A DNA stretch of 64,000 nucleotides from Promerops cafer (Eukaryota; Chordata; Aves; Passeriformes; Nectariniidae), in the NCBI GenBank assembly GCA_013398275.1, contig VZSE01005988.1, positions 434,001 through 498,000 on the forward strand. The letters are read 5' to 3'. The notes under the pieces are model-generated. The model was not told the DNA's origin. It did not search any database and saw only the letters and a program-made list of their open reading frames with translations. A program made the position numbers and the translations under genes. Positions 25,788-38,800 of this stretch are shown one piece after another; positions within the stretch are counted from its first letter, which is position 1, and the number at the start of each line of letters is the position of its first letter.

Positions 25788-28027
25788 ATTGCACATCCTA
25801 GATGATATTAAAAAGGTAGATTTGGTTAGTATAGGTGGAGCAGAGTTTCTGGAATTCAAATATTTATTGAAAATAGAGAATCTGTGTTTTAAACAAATAC
25901 ATAGACATAAACGTCTTCCAAACTAATAGGTGCTGGACATCTTCCAGAGACATGTTCAGTCTTTGATAAAATTACTCTTAAGAAAAATGGGAACTTTTCA
26001 GTGGTTTGAATTGGAGATAGTACTGTTTGTTAAGGGCAAACAAAAGAAAAGAAATCATTTAAGGTGCTCTGAGGAAAGGAAGTTGCTGGCTCTACTCAGA
26101 ATCTAAAATTAAATTCTGCTGCAGCACATAATCTTATTTTAGCCTTGTAGGAAGCGGTGCTTATATTTTTTGGCCGAAATTTAATTCATATACATTTTTC
26201 TTACTGAAGTGATTTGTAATCCGTCTGTAAAAGAGAATATTGTCTAAATGTGTATTTCTGGTTTTTAAGTGATTGGAGAAAGCAGGAATTTCAATCTTTA
26301 TTGTATATTTACCTACAATAGACTTAAAATGCAAACTTTTCTGTGAGCCTATTTATGAGGCATGAAATTACTTCTGTTTTGCTTAACCAAGTAGCTGAAA
26401 TGTTGCCATCAGTATGTGTGGAATGTTATTTACTTGGTCTATTTCTGCAGTTTTTCTTTGTAGCACTGTACACATGCTTCAAGTAGGGGTCATTTATTTA
26501 AAACTGACCAAAGTTCTACCCTCAAAACTGTGGTTATTATTATCATTGGGGGCTTTATAATAAAAGATTTATCATGTTCTGCAGCTTCTGCGCTCACACT
26601 TTTTCCTCATCTCTCTCTCTCTCTCTTAATTCTCTTTATCAGAATTGTTTTTGGCAAAGATTTGGAGAGCTGCTGTTTTTACTTGCTTTTTTTTGTGTTA
26701 CTTGATTCCTCGACTTGGTGCTTTAACTTCTTACATTGATTTTTACAGTGCCATCTGATTGAAATGTATTAACTTTCTTGGCTGGGTAACTACTATTTTT
26801 TTGTAAAGAGATAGTTGTTGAATGTGTTTTCTATCTAATTTCTATACTTTATGGTCCCAGTTCCAGACATTCAACAGGTTGCAAGAAAACTGTGGGTGTT
26901 TTAACATTTCCAACGGAAGGGCAGGGTGGGTGGGGAAGCTCTTTGGAATGCTGACGAATAATATTTGACTCTTGGAAATATCTTAAGGCTATTGACTCCC
27001 CTCCCGTGCTTGGAAGGCTAGACTTAAAGACCTCTGGTCTTGAAGGTATGCTTGTGTTTTATTTCCTTTGTAACTGAGAAAAAAGTGAGAGAAGAATTGA
27101 AATACAGATCATGGATACCACAGGTTAATGCAGGAACACTCTGTGGATGGTGGTCTTGGTTTCTGTCCTTGCTACTCCCATCCGTGACATGGTGTCCTGT
27201 TAACCCCTTACATATTAGTCAGAGGGCTTAATTCTGCTACTTTCATTTCCTAGATGTACTTAGTTTCAAAAGTTGTATCAGTTTTGAGATGTTAAGGTCT
27301 GTGATGTCTATAAGCATAGCAGAAATTGCCTTACAGTAGTACATGAGTTGGGAACTGCAGTAACTTGCAGTTCAGGGTATTTTCAGTAGCAGAGTGACAA
27401 TTCATAACAGTTTTTCCCTGCAACTTCTTCTTACAGTGCTTGAGTACAAAGCAGAGTAGATACAGACTGGGTTGTTCCCCTGCTGTTGTGAAAAGCAGAT
27501 ATCTACTGCTTTGCACTTATGTGGTTGTAGTAAAATATGTTCTTCTATCTCTGCATTTGCAGAAATTATCAACTCTTATCATGAGATGGTATCTTCTTAG
27601 CTTGTTTTAAGTTTTGACCCACACATGTGCTTTACTATGTATGATGCTTTTAACTTTTGGATACTGATTTCGTTTCTTTATTAAATGTTTCTCCTTTATT
27701 TATCTTCATCTTAGCTCATTTAACTGATAAATACTTGTTTCTAATATTGACACTGCTCGTATTTTATTAGCCTGGCTTATATATAAATGTTTCTATTGAA
27801 ATAAATCAGTCTTGTAACATGAAAAATATAAAACTTTGGTTTAAGTTACTTACAATTAATAGCTAGCTGATGGTTGAATACCTTACAACTCTGTGGTGGA
27901 ATTTTGGTTTGATTTTCTGCCAACCAACAATAAAGTGCAACTTAATTCCTACAAATTTCTGAGATACAAACTATTAGTCATGACCTAGCATGCATACACT
28001 AATAAGAAGCTAACAGGCTAATAAAGC
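25788..28027. other. Non-coding DNA, presumed intron
   Basis: It contains a (CT)n run at 26610-26626. I recognised no exon. The AOPEP exon that should precede 28414 was searched for by eye and not found here. Confidence 0.45.
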
Positions 28028-28337
28028 CTACCTGAAGGGAGCCTACAAGAAAGATGGAGAGGAACTATTTAAAGAGCATGTAGTGACAGGACAAGGGGGA
28101 ATGGCTTCAAACTGAAAGAGAGTTGGTTTAGATTGTATATTAGGAGAAAGTTCTTCCCTGTGAGGATGGTGAGGCACTGGCACAGGTTTCCCAGGGAAGC
28201 TGTGGATGCCCCATCCCTGGAAGTGTTCAAGGCCAGTTTGCATGGGTCTCTGAGCAACTGGGACTAATGAAAGGTGACCCTGTCCACGGGAGAAGGGTTG
28301 AAATTAGGGGATCTTCAATTCAGGCTATTCTTTGGTT
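28028..28337 (+). mobile_element. CR1 LINE, short 3' fragment
   Basis: Sequence such as GTGACAGGACAAGGGGGAAT, TTCCCAGGGAAGCTGTGGAT and CCATCCCTGGAAGTGTTCAA is the conserved end of CR1 ORF2 plus 3' UTR. It ends about 75 bp before the polypyrimidine tract of the first AOPEP exon. Confidence 0.88.
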
Positions 28338-28413
28338 CTGTTGTTACTATGTACATGCAATACACATTGTAACAGGTCAGTAATGGACTCTGTCACTCAT
28401 TTCTCTTGTGCAG

Positions 28414-28603
28414 CCCACACATCATCTTTCTGTCGCAAAGTGTACTGCCAGGAGGAAGCCATCTCTGTGGAACACGTCTGTGCCATGAAATTGCTCATGC
28501 TTGGTTTGGACTGGCCATTGGTGCTCGTGACTGGACGGAAGAGTGGATAAGTGAAGGGTTTGCCACTTTTTTAGAAGATATATTTTGGGCTAGGGCACAA
28601 CAG
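28414..28603 (+). CDS. AOPEP: AOPEP exon with HEXXH zinc site
   Basis: This exon encodes the active centre of aminopeptidase O, an M1-family (gluzincin) metallopeptidase that removes N-terminal residues from peptides and is known to favour Arg, including conversion of angiotensin III to IV in vitro. The acceptor is TTCTCTTGTGCAG ending at 28413 and the donor GTAAGG starts at 28604. The exon begins with one base that completes a codon (phase 2 intron) and ends on a codon boundary. The translation starts PHIIFLSQS. HEIAH is followed by exactly 18 residues and then Glu in SEGFAT, so all three zinc ligands and the catalytic Glu of HEXXH are present. The frame is open throughout. Similarity to mammalian AOPEP (CGTRLCHEIAHAWFGLAIGA) is very high. 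The upstream partner exon was not found. Confidence 0.96.
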
Positions 28604-30324
28604 GTAAGGTGATGACACATTGCTTCAAAATAAATGTGGAAATCAAAATTATATGTGAATTAGATATAAATTAAACCTCCTCTGTAATGAAGTAACATAT
28701 TTTAAAATGGTATTGGAATTTGCATGCTTACTTGAATAAAAAAAAAAGTGATCCACAATGTATACAAACCTTCACAGAGGTAGAGGTCAGTGCAAATGAG
28801 AATAGAAACATCTGTTTGTCAGTGATTAAATTCCCGCAAAAAGGTTCTAAAAAAAGTTACTACAGTTCAATTATCAAACAATTGCTGTGCATTCTTTCCA
28901 CTTCTGAGATGGGAAAAATCAAGTCTTACTGTAATATTCCAAGTACCTAATTAAAATTGTTTGGTTATGTCCAGTGGATGACCAAGAAGTGTACCTCAAA
29001 GCAAAATGGAAGATGATTTTAAATGGGACACACTGGCACTTACACTTTTCCTCTTCTACTGCCCACCAAGTTACTGTCTTGTCAGAGACTTAGAAATCTC
29101 TGCCTCCCTTAAGGTGAAAAGTTCATAAGTTGCACATCAGCTAGTAAAGTGTTTTTCTGATGCAATTCTTATTTTTGTAGTACCTGTGCTACTTCAAGCA
29201 TTTTGTGTGTCAGTCCTGTCCAGCCTTTGTCAGGTTCTACCTCTTTAGTCTGTAGATCTCCACCTGAGGAAAAGAACTGGGAACTGACATAATACACTCT
29301 TCTGAACCTCCATTTTATTAAGTGTCTGGCATATTTATAGCACCAAACTAAACAGAGTGCCTTGTTATGTCATATTTCTGGAAAAAGAAAGCGAGAAAGG
29401 CTGTCCAAACACTTGGCTTTTCCCTTTTGGTTCTAAAACTCATTTGTGCCCTCACACTGAGCATCACTACACTGCTGTGAGCTGTTCACATTAATTCTTG
29501 GCTTTTGTTAGTCACTTGAAAGCAATTTGATTGTAGTAGACATCTTCCTTGGAGCTGAGTGTAAAGGAGAAAACAACAGAACAGTGTGATTAGTTCCCTT
29601 GTAAATGTTTAAGGCATACCTTTTGAACATTATTGAGTAGTTTTGATGCAATGCAATCGTAGAATTTAAAGATTATGAGTATATTCTGTAATGCCTGAGA
29701 ATAATTTCAGTTGTGACTGAATGTAATGCAGGGTAATATTAGCTGCTTTTGCTTTCCCCAATTTCCCATCTATTTTATAAAAGACAAGCATAACTTTTAA
29801 TTATGTTCAAAATAATTATTTGTCAGCTGGCAACCTGGCATTTATTTCATAAGTAAGAATCTCTGTTAATATTACGTAAATGGGGGAAAACACAACAGGG
29901 GGCTTTCAGGAGTATGGTAAAAGTAGTAGAAAAGAGGAATGAAGCCAGGACACAATGTTGCTCTTTGCTCTCAATTTGGGAAGAGTAAGGATGCAACCAA
30001 AACCTCTATGCCAGGTATCTCTACTGTATATTCAGTTCATTTCTTACCATTCACTAAAGGGAAAACAACATGCCTATCTCTCTCCTTAATTAAAACTATT
30101 TAACTGACTATTGATTTGATGTGCACAGTGAGGCTTTTGTTTTCCTTATTGCTGCTATCATCTCTCATAGCAGCAACTGTTATTTTTTTATCATGGATTA
30201 TTGATACTGTTTCCTGCCTCTTCTGTACATTAAAGAGAAACAAACCAGGTTTCTGGTTCTGCAAATTATTATTGTCTGTTGGGAAACAGCAATCAGTGAT
30301 CTGTGTTTTTTGTTTACTAAGCAG
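28604..30324 (+). other. AOPEP: AOPEP intron, 1.7 kb
   Basis: GTAAGG donor, TTTACTAAGCAG acceptor. I see no repeat or gene inside. Confidence 0.85.
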
Positions 30325-30431
30325 CTGTCACGTGATGAAATAAAAGGGCAACAGGAATTGAAAGCTTTACTGCGGTGGCGCCGACTCAGAGATGAGGTGC
30401 AAAACTCTGAAGAAGAGCTGCAAGTTTTAAG
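30325..30431 (+). CDS. AOPEP: AOPEP exon, linker rich in charged residues
   Basis: A 107-nt exon encoding LSRDEIKGQQELKALLRWRR followed by LRDEVQNSEEELQVL and two bases of an Arg codon. It joins the previous exon in phase 0 (GCACAACAG to CTGTCACGT), giving AQQLSRDE. The donor is GTAACA at 30432. In the family this segment follows the zinc-binding helix and is a charged helical stretch. The repeated E, Q, R and K residues suggest a solvent-exposed helix, which is inference. The matching pattern of QQEL, LRWRRL and QVLR with mammalian AOPEP supports the assignment. Confidence 0.93.
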
Positions 30432-33400
30432 GTAACATTAAAATAACATCATTGTCACTTTTGCATCTTCACTCTCTTCTATTTTCCACATTTTCACCCT
30501 TCAAAAGATATACATCTGAATCATCTGATTAAATCCACTGCATTTCCTTATTTTCTTCTAATAAAAAAAAGAAAATGCAAATTAAACTGACTGGGTTATA
30601 CATCTTGACTACAATGCAATTGCTTCTCCCTTTGTTATAGAAAGCTTTTAGAAAACCATGAGATTTAGTTTGATATGAAATGTCTCTAAGCAGTTTACAA
30701 GAGCTTCTATTCAGGGAAAAAGTAAAAGACCATTTCCTGAGAAAGTTCACTGTTGGAAGCCATAACAGTCATTTTCTGTGGCTGAAGACAAGCGCATACA
30801 TTAGTATGGTACCTAACTGCAAGGCTGAATGAAGCTTTAAAAAACAAGGTAAAGGTATAATATGTATAATATGTAAACTTTATAAACCTACTTTCTCATT
30901 AGAAATTGCTAATATTTATATTTAAAATAGATTTTTGGTCTTTAGGTATCAGATGCTAAACTCAAGGCTCCTTTATAGATAGCTAAAGACAGTCTTCCTT
31001 TGCCAGTGATTAATAATCTGGGCTGTTCTGATTGGTGTGTTAGGAATTTTCCGGAGTCTTTGATCTTGAGTGTCTGTCTAATTCAAGATCTGCTGAGCCT
31101 CTACAGCTTGTCTCCTTACCGTTCTTGACCAAGAATAATGAGTTTACCAATCCTAGTTCAAATTAGCCATGATTTCTGACCAAATCATGGAAGTACGGGA
31201 ACACATTTAAAACAATTAAGTAATCTATTCTCCTGCTCTGAAATAAAGGCAGTACACACAGACCATCCTAAGTGGGTTCTTACTAACATGTTCTAAGAAG
31301 GCTCCAATAAAAAAGTTTTCATAAGAGAGACAAGTTGTATTAGTGTCTCAATAAAATAGTGTTAACAGTTAAAAATTGCTTCCTAATGCACAACTGAAAT
31401 ACTGTTTATTTCAAACAATGTAGATTTCATTTCTTTCTTTCACCAAGTGAAATGAAGAATAAATTGATAGCCATTTTCTAGATTATCTATTTTTAAATGT
31501 TTTTGGAAAACTGTTGCCATTTCATTCATTTAAGGTCTTCCTTTCTTCTTGTGCTTGCCCAGTAGAACTTAAAAGGCTCTACTATATTTGAACACTGTAG
31601 AGTGTGTTCACCAACACAGATGTTCCTATCCAAGGCCTCATGTAATCCAAAAGCATATAACCATCTGCATAACTGTAGTTTTCCACTGGTCTGTTTTACT
31701 TTGTGTTTATTGATGAATTGTGTATCTATGTGTAAGCAGAGTCAATGAAGTTACACAGTTGTATAAGTGTTCAGGTGTGAAATTTGACCATAGTTGTAAA
31801 TGCAAAAGCAAGCTTAATCACTAGTTGTTATACAGCTGCTGCCAACACAACTACCAATTTACATGCTGAGGTTTTCATTTGCTTTAAATAATTTGGTTTT
31901 AATATTGGTTCTTGGGATATGATGCTTATCTGGACAAGTGTTTTCCCTTTTCAACACGATGGAATCACATTTGTTGTCTTTTTTGTGATTTATATAGCTG
32001 TTACTTCTAATCAAATGTTAAGTGGTGTAAATTTTCAAAATGATTTTTCTAAGGGCCATAATCCTTTGTAGTTTGAAACTCAAAAAGGATTGATTTATTT
32101 TGAAAATGAAACTTAAGCTTTCTATTGATTTGCACATTTATTAGACATAATAATAAGCATTTTTCTTACCTTTTGGATTGTAGTATTCCTAATGCTAATA
32201 CAAAAGAGTGAAAAATTAATTTCTCATTTGAAAAATGTGTCTCCAGTAAACACTTCAGGCCAGGAACATGACGCCACTACGTGATTCTGGCCATTTCTTC
32301 TTCTCTGGTATCTCTAGTTCCTTGTGATTGCATTTAAGGTCTTCCTTCTGATTTTAGTCAGATATAAATATTTTCTACTATTTTTGTGGCATGGATGTGA
32401 ATAAATTATCTTTTTGCTTATTTACTGGGTTTGTTGTTTTGTTTTTTTTTTTCTTCATCTTTCCGAAAAGATGTCCTCATGCTTTCTAAAATTGGCATAT
32501 AAGAGAAAAAATCGGGCCCTTGGTCTGGGTTGTGAGTCTGTACTGAGGCTTGGGCTGGTTCAAATTTGTGTTTTTATACAGGATATTAAAAGTAAATTAT
32601 AATCATTTGTTACTTCTTGCCAATTATTTCAGGAAGAAAAAAATAAACCAACTCATTCTTCCCAAGCATAAGCTCATTCTTCCATTACGTTTTTTGTTCC
32701 CTGCTCATCATATGATTATTTGTGCTTTCTCCTGACAGCTGGAAAAATCTGCCCTAAACTTACCAGCTGATCTAATTAATTTTTGATCCATCAAATGAAT
32801 ACGTGTTTAAACTGGGTGAAAGCCACTCAGCAAACTGATGATCAGCCTGATGTTTCTTCTTATTGTGGGTACTTGGTATTGTGTTTCAGTAAGTAGCATG
32901 TCATAAGCTACCTGTAAAAAAAGAGGTCAGGTAAGAAAGAAATTGGATGTCTTTTCAACAGGCAGCAGCTCTGAAAGGCAGCACCTGGAAATTTTAATAT
33001 TGAAGAAGGAGTTTGTGGCACTTCCATGCTTATACAGGATGAGACTTCCAACAGAACTGTGCCTATTTTCTCACAGAATTTGAAACAAACCTGCAGGGAT
33101 AAAATCACCTGTGAAAAATGTCTTGGCACTCGTTTTGCTGGTGATCATCAACACTAGCACTCTCATCTCTCCTGTTAGGAAAGTAAAGAAGACCATTCTG
33201 TTCTGCAGAATAAAGCTGGTGTTCACAGTGTTTCAACTCCTGACCCTTATGGCTGAACTGCAGCTTGTGGTTATTCATTAAGGCAAGCCAGTGTTGATAT
33301 CTAACTCTAAATTAGTCTCTGAGTTCCACTTGTGTCAGGTCCATTCTGTCCTGAAGCAATGCTTCTGACTGCTCTGTAGGTGTTTGAAGAGTTTTATTCT

Positions 33401-35545
33401 ATCTGATAGGAAATCTGCTTTCAGATGGTCTCTTACAGTCTCTGTGTAAGTTTTCATGACCACTTGGCACATCAGAGCATTTAATTACCAAGGACATCCC
33501 AGTGCGTTGTACTTTTACTAGTGCAATGTACTCATCTCCCCAGCAAACAGAAACCAGCATCTTCTACTTCCTTCAGAAATTTGTCAGTATGTAAAATGTG
33601 CCAGATAGCATCTTGAATATTTTGAGACAGGTTGCTTTAGCATTATGCTTGGCTTTTTCTACTAGGTTAGATGCAGCTTTTGTAGGTCAGTGTAACAAAA
33701 TGTCAGTCTCTGTATTTTCAATGTCTGGTAAATACAGTAAGCATTGCTTTAAAATAGTGTTCTGAAGTCTTGATAGCAGAGAACAAGGTTACACATATAT
33801 ACAGCCTTTGCAGAGGAATGTGTATATGTATGGAATTCTTCACTACCATCATCTGCATGCAATATTCCTTTCTAGTCAGTCCTAGGATCTACACAGGCAC
33901 AAAGTCAGAGGAGGAAGTATGGTTGCCTAATTTAGAATAATTGTGATTATGAGAGTTATTTCAATTTAGTGTGGATTCTGTAGCTGTGCTCAAAATCCAT
34001 TTTTTCAAAGTCAATAGACTGGGCTATTTATTAAGAGAGAAATGAAGAAGTTTTTGCTTTTTATGTATGCAGAGAATGATGAAAAGTCATGTATGGAATG
34101 TCAGCAGGTCTTCCTTCCAGGAGACTGATCCAGAAGGGAAATAGCTGGATTTCTGCTTTCCTACAGGGGGTCTGCAACGTTTACACAGGCTGGAAGAACT
34201 GGAGTTGCCATGGAATAAGAAAACAGTTACTGCTATCTTTTTTTCAATGTTGAGGGAAGATCTTACTGGAAAGATATTTATGAATGATAACATGGAAGAG
34301 GACTCTGTTAGAAACACAGTGTAAAATTCAATGGTTTTTTCTCTCTATTTTAATTCAAACAGTTATATTTTAAGAAAATTTTGTGTATAGTGGATTTAAT
34401 GTGCACAGGCCATAATAATAATGTCTAAAAAACACCCCAATTTAGAACTCTGGGCAAAACTGTAATAAGAAACTGTGACATATACATAAAAAGGAAGAAC
34501 GTTTTCCTCAAAGGAGACACAGATATGGAAAAAAATTTGAACACAAGGGTTAGCTCCTGAAATCACTTCTGCATGAGTGGTGTGGTTTGAAGAATCTTGC
34601 ATTGCTGTGGCCCATATTTCCCCTGTTCTGCAGAAATTAAGGGAAAGACATTTGGTTTCGAAGACTGGCCATTTCAAAATCCACATTTAGAACTGGAGAG
34701 GTTTAGTCACATGGTTAGGCTTCTAAGACAGGCAACTGTTAGTTGGGATGTTTTCTGAATGGAAGAAAAAAATCTAGACAATCTTCTATGTACTATGCCT
34801 GTGAAGGCACTTCTTACAAATGAAGAAAAAAATGTTTGCATAGCTTCTTTTTAGCTTCAGTGTGTGCTCTTTAGAGCCTAGAAGTCCTCCGTACTTAACT
34901 GTTGTAGATTTGTGGCATACCAGATGCTGTATTAAATTTTAAATGAGGCAGTAAATAGTATTTTTTTTCTAGTCATTCTTGTCTGTAAACCTCAAACCTG
35001 TGTGCAAAATAGTTCCTCTTTTAAAATTTGAACTACTTTTCTTCCAACCCAAATGGAAAAATGAATATCAGAACACTTTCTGCAGCAGTCTATTGCATGC
35101 AGATGGAAGTTATTCTTGCAAGGATGGTCATGTAAGCTGTTAAGCCCATGTTAGGTAAAAAAAAAAAGAAAACTGTAGTTGAACATAGTGACTTCACTGT
35201 CTTCCCCTCCACTTCTCCTTCCCCTTAAAATGTTCTTTTTGTCTATTTGTTTCTCTTTGTTTGTAACATGTCTGCACTGGAAAATGACATGCAACCTGGT
35301 GTCATGCTGGCTGTAAAAAGACTACACCAACCTACTGATGAATCTTATTTAGAAGAAAATTCACTTGTTTGACTGTCTAAGTCAATTTATGTATTTATGA
35401 TGAAGAAAAAGACTGAACCTGTGAACTAGTCACAGGTGTTTAAAGTTACTATGCCACACAATGCTTTCAACTATCAGAACCTGTAATGTATGACTTATTT
35501 CTTTACTTACTTATCCAAAACTTAATTAGTGTGTTTCCATTTTAG
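30432..35545 (+). other. AOPEP: AOPEP intron, 5.1 kb
   Basis: AT-rich, with GTAACA donor and CCATTTTAG acceptor. I recognised no well-preserved mobile element or RNA gene inside. Short frames on both strands look like chance. Confidence 0.8.
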
Positions 35546-35648
35546 GCCCAAAAAGGAGAGCACAGGAGAATTCAGTGAGTCTGGAGCCTCTGTTGTCAAA
35601 TATGGTCTTAAAGCAGAAAAAATCTTCATGCAGGTTCACTATTTGAAG
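35546..35648 (+). CDS. AOPEP: AOPEP exon ending in the YxKG tyrosine motif
   Basis: A 103-nt exon. Its first G completes the Arg codon left open by the previous exon (AG + G), then 34 codons run from PKKESTGEF through SGASVVKYGL to EKIFMQVHYLK. The acceptor is TTCCATTTTAG and the donor GTGAGT at 35649. The closing HYLK, with the G of the next exon, forms Y-x-K-G. In M1 peptidases this motif supplies the catalytic tyrosine that stabilises the transition state, so that residue is present. The stretch KKESTGEFSESG is likely a variable surface loop. Confidence 0.95.
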
Positions 35649-35755
35649 GTGAGTGTTGTCAAATTATTTTTATTGAGATTGCTTTATGAATACCATATGG
35701 ACTTTAGTCTTCTAGATATCAGAAAATTCATGGCTTCTGCCTTAATTTTTTGCAG
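35649..35755 (+). other. AOPEP: AOPEP minimal intron, 107 bp
   Basis: GTGAGT donor and TTAATTTTTTGCAG acceptor enclose only 107 bp, near the lower limit for vertebrate introns. The first frame reads through most of the intron, so retention would add foreign residues after YLK before reaching a stop. Confidence 0.9.
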
Positions 35756-35863
35756 GGTTATTTTCTTTTACGATCTCTGGCAAGGACAATAGGAGAGGTC
35801 TCATACCTTGCGTCTTTACGGAAATTTGTCGTTAAGTTCCATGGGCAGCTTGTCCTTTCTCAG
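35756..35863 (+). CDS. AOPEP: AOPEP exon after catalytic tyrosine
   Basis: Exactly 36 codons, phase 0 on both sides, encoding GYFLLRSLARTIGEVSYL then ASLRKFVVKFHGQLVLSQ. It directly continues HYLK of the previous exon into the hydrophobic helix that in M1 enzymes packs behind the active site (compare YEKGFALL of leukotriene A4 hydrolase, the nearest well-studied relative). LRKFVVKFHGQL is nearly the mammalian AOPEP sequence. The donor is GTATTG at 35864. Confidence 0.95.
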
Positions 35864-38800
35864 GTATTGTGCTTGGGCTTGTTCCTCACCTTTGGGAAAA
35901 ACAAACAACCTAAAATTTGGATTGGATACCAAAACCATTACATCTGGTGGTGATGTAATGGGAGAGGTAATTGTAATTTGGCAATATAGGTAAAATTCCT
36001 ATCTGGTAGGGGGCAAAACATTTTTTTCATGGTGACACTTGAATCACACCCTGCTAGTATCCGATAATATAAACAATGAGGGATTTTTTTTTAACATGAT
36101 ACTTTAAAAGGCCAACGTTCTTAAGTACTGATGTTCTCAAAATAGGGTCATTTACCATACTGGAATTATTGCCTGTGATCTTTTTTTGTGGTTTTTGGTT
36201 GTGATCAGTCCAGTCTTTCCCCTGATTCCCCTCTGTTTCTGAAAGAGAAGAAATTACACTTCTGAATTTATTTTCTTTCTCTTTGCATGCTGTCATTCAA
36301 TGCTTCTAATTTCACCCTATTTCTTATAAGGACAAAGCCAACTACAGTTATAAGTAGAAATTTACCTGCTGCTAGGTCTTTCTGTAAAAGTAATGTGACT
36401 ACTGGCTCTAATTTTCTTTTGATTTAGAAAATTACATAGCTCTCTGTGCCCAAAGTTCTAGGAATCCTCCCAATGGTGATGAATCCAGCTTGCGCAAATA
36501 GCAGTGCAGCTTCTTGCTTCAGTAATGCTGTGAAAACAACCATTCATGGGAGTGTCTGTGAACTAGGTCACTGAACTAATCATGGTGAAAAACAGGCCTG
36601 GACCAAAACCCATGACACAACAAATATTTAGCATTGCTAGAAGAGCAGTGTGATGACAGTGAGGGGGAAGGGAAGAGAGAAGAGAAGGGGTATGAGTAAC
36701 TTTCTGAAACCACCTTCTTCACTGAAATCTGTCTTATGGTTGAAATCTTTGCGGATATTCAGGACAGTGATAAATGTCTTCTTGAAACACTGAGTAAGGG
36801 CCTCTGATTTTGTGTAACTGAAGTTTAGCACTTGCTTTTTCTTCCAGCCACAGTTATTTTTTGCTTGCATGCATACTGTTTTGAATCTCACTCTTACGGG
36901 GTGAGATGTATGCCCAGGTATCTTATGGACCTGTGATTCCTTTTGTATGTCAAATTATCCAGAAATTAGGAGAAGTAGCTCTTAACACAGCATTTCTGCC
37001 CTGTGGAGGGATGTTCAGGGCGTTAAGGGAGTTAATACTGCTGCAGCTCTTTCCTGTGCTATGTTATTGACACTGTAAGCAGTTACATTTGGCATAGTGT
37101 GGAAAATGTCAGTGACTATATGAGCCTTGTCTACATTAGGGTGTTCAAAATCATAAAAATGATGCCTCACTATTACACAGCTGGAAGAATTTTGAAAATT
37201 ACAGAAGTCATGAGACTGCTAACAACAAGAAGCCCAGCGTTTTAAGCTGGTGGTAAGAAAGGTGCTCAGATTTTGGTAAGAAAATGTTAGCTTGTTGCAC
37301 CTGGTTGATGTGGGGTGAGTTGTGTCAGTAGACTGTTTGAATGCTGCAAAATGTTCAGCAGACTGTACTACTAGTCATGGTAGCTAGCTAGCACATACAC
37401 TAGAAACTTCTCCCTTTGTCTAGCTATGAAATGTCAATTTGTAGCTTAATTACTCCAGTCTCCTAAGATGAAATACTACACCCAGAAACATCCATTTTGG
37501 TTATTGGATAAAAAAAAACTGCTCAGTGTTTTGTTATTGAATTATAGAAGCAAAAGTTAAACTTTTATTTCTTAGGCTACTTTTTATTTGGATATGTGCA
37601 ATATGTCTATACCTATGTGCTTAATATATGTCAATTTAAAAAAAAGGTACTCTCCTTCATTTGGAAATACCACCTGATGTGGTGGAGAAAGAGTGCTGTA
37701 CATTAAAACTTCCATTGTTTGCTTTTGTGCTTTTACCTTGTCAACCATCAGCCTAAATCCAGCTCCTAGTGAAATTATTGGGAAGAAGAGAATTTTAACA
37801 TTGTACTGGTTTTTGGTCACTGAAAAAGGCAAATGTTATAGTGCTATATCCAATTAAAATGCATTTTCTCTCTTTGTAAGAAATCTTTAAGACTGTGTTT
37901 TTGTTGCAGTCTGGTATAAGTAGATAAGGAATCACAGCAGGAGGTATAAATGGGGAAGCAATGAAGTCAAGTTAGTACAAAGTTTCTTATCCTTCTTGAA
38001 TAAATATTCTATCAGTGTTTAAATGAATAAAAGATTTAAAATAAATAGAGGTGCAAATGGTAAGTTTAAATATTATATTGTTATACTTTCACCTTGTCCA
38101 AAATAACTGTAGAAGTTCCCAGGTTTAGGAATTGTGGGAATGAGGGAAAGTAAAACATTGAAAAATTGCCCATGTTATGAATACTAGTCTTGTTTTCAGC
38201 GGTGTTTGTAGTAATTTTCCCAGATGGGAGCTGCAGGTGCAAGGAAATTACTTCAGATGTGAAACATTAATCAGTTTGCCTTTTTCCTTCATTTTGCTTG
38301 CATGCTCAGTAGATTTTTAATAGTAGCTTATTTTAGTTGAGGTAGCAACAGATGAGTAATGCAAATCTGGAATCTTTGAGAAGGATTTAAAAAATACTCC
38401 ATTTTTCTTATTATGAGAGAATTCACTTACTAATTGCTTTGAGTGAACTTTTAAAATAATGACTGTAGTGGTTTTGACTATAAATAAAAAGAAAGAAGTG
38501 CAAGTTGCTGGTACTCCTAACAGAGTTAAAGCTGTTGTCCCATTTCGTCTTGAAATAAAAATACCTTGGAAACTGAATTGTTTGCAGACTTCAATTTTTG
38601 TGTGGTTCTGTCTGTTATAATGGGCAACAAATTTACTTTTGACTAAAGCTAGACAGAGGTTCCATCACGTGGGGCTTACCCTGTTAAGCTGTCTGGCTAA
38701 TGATTGCAGCCTGATAATAAAACGTATAGTGCAGGAGTCTTGCTTACTCTAGACAGGAAGTTGTCGTCTTTGGAGGTGCAGTCTGGGATTGTCACCAAAA

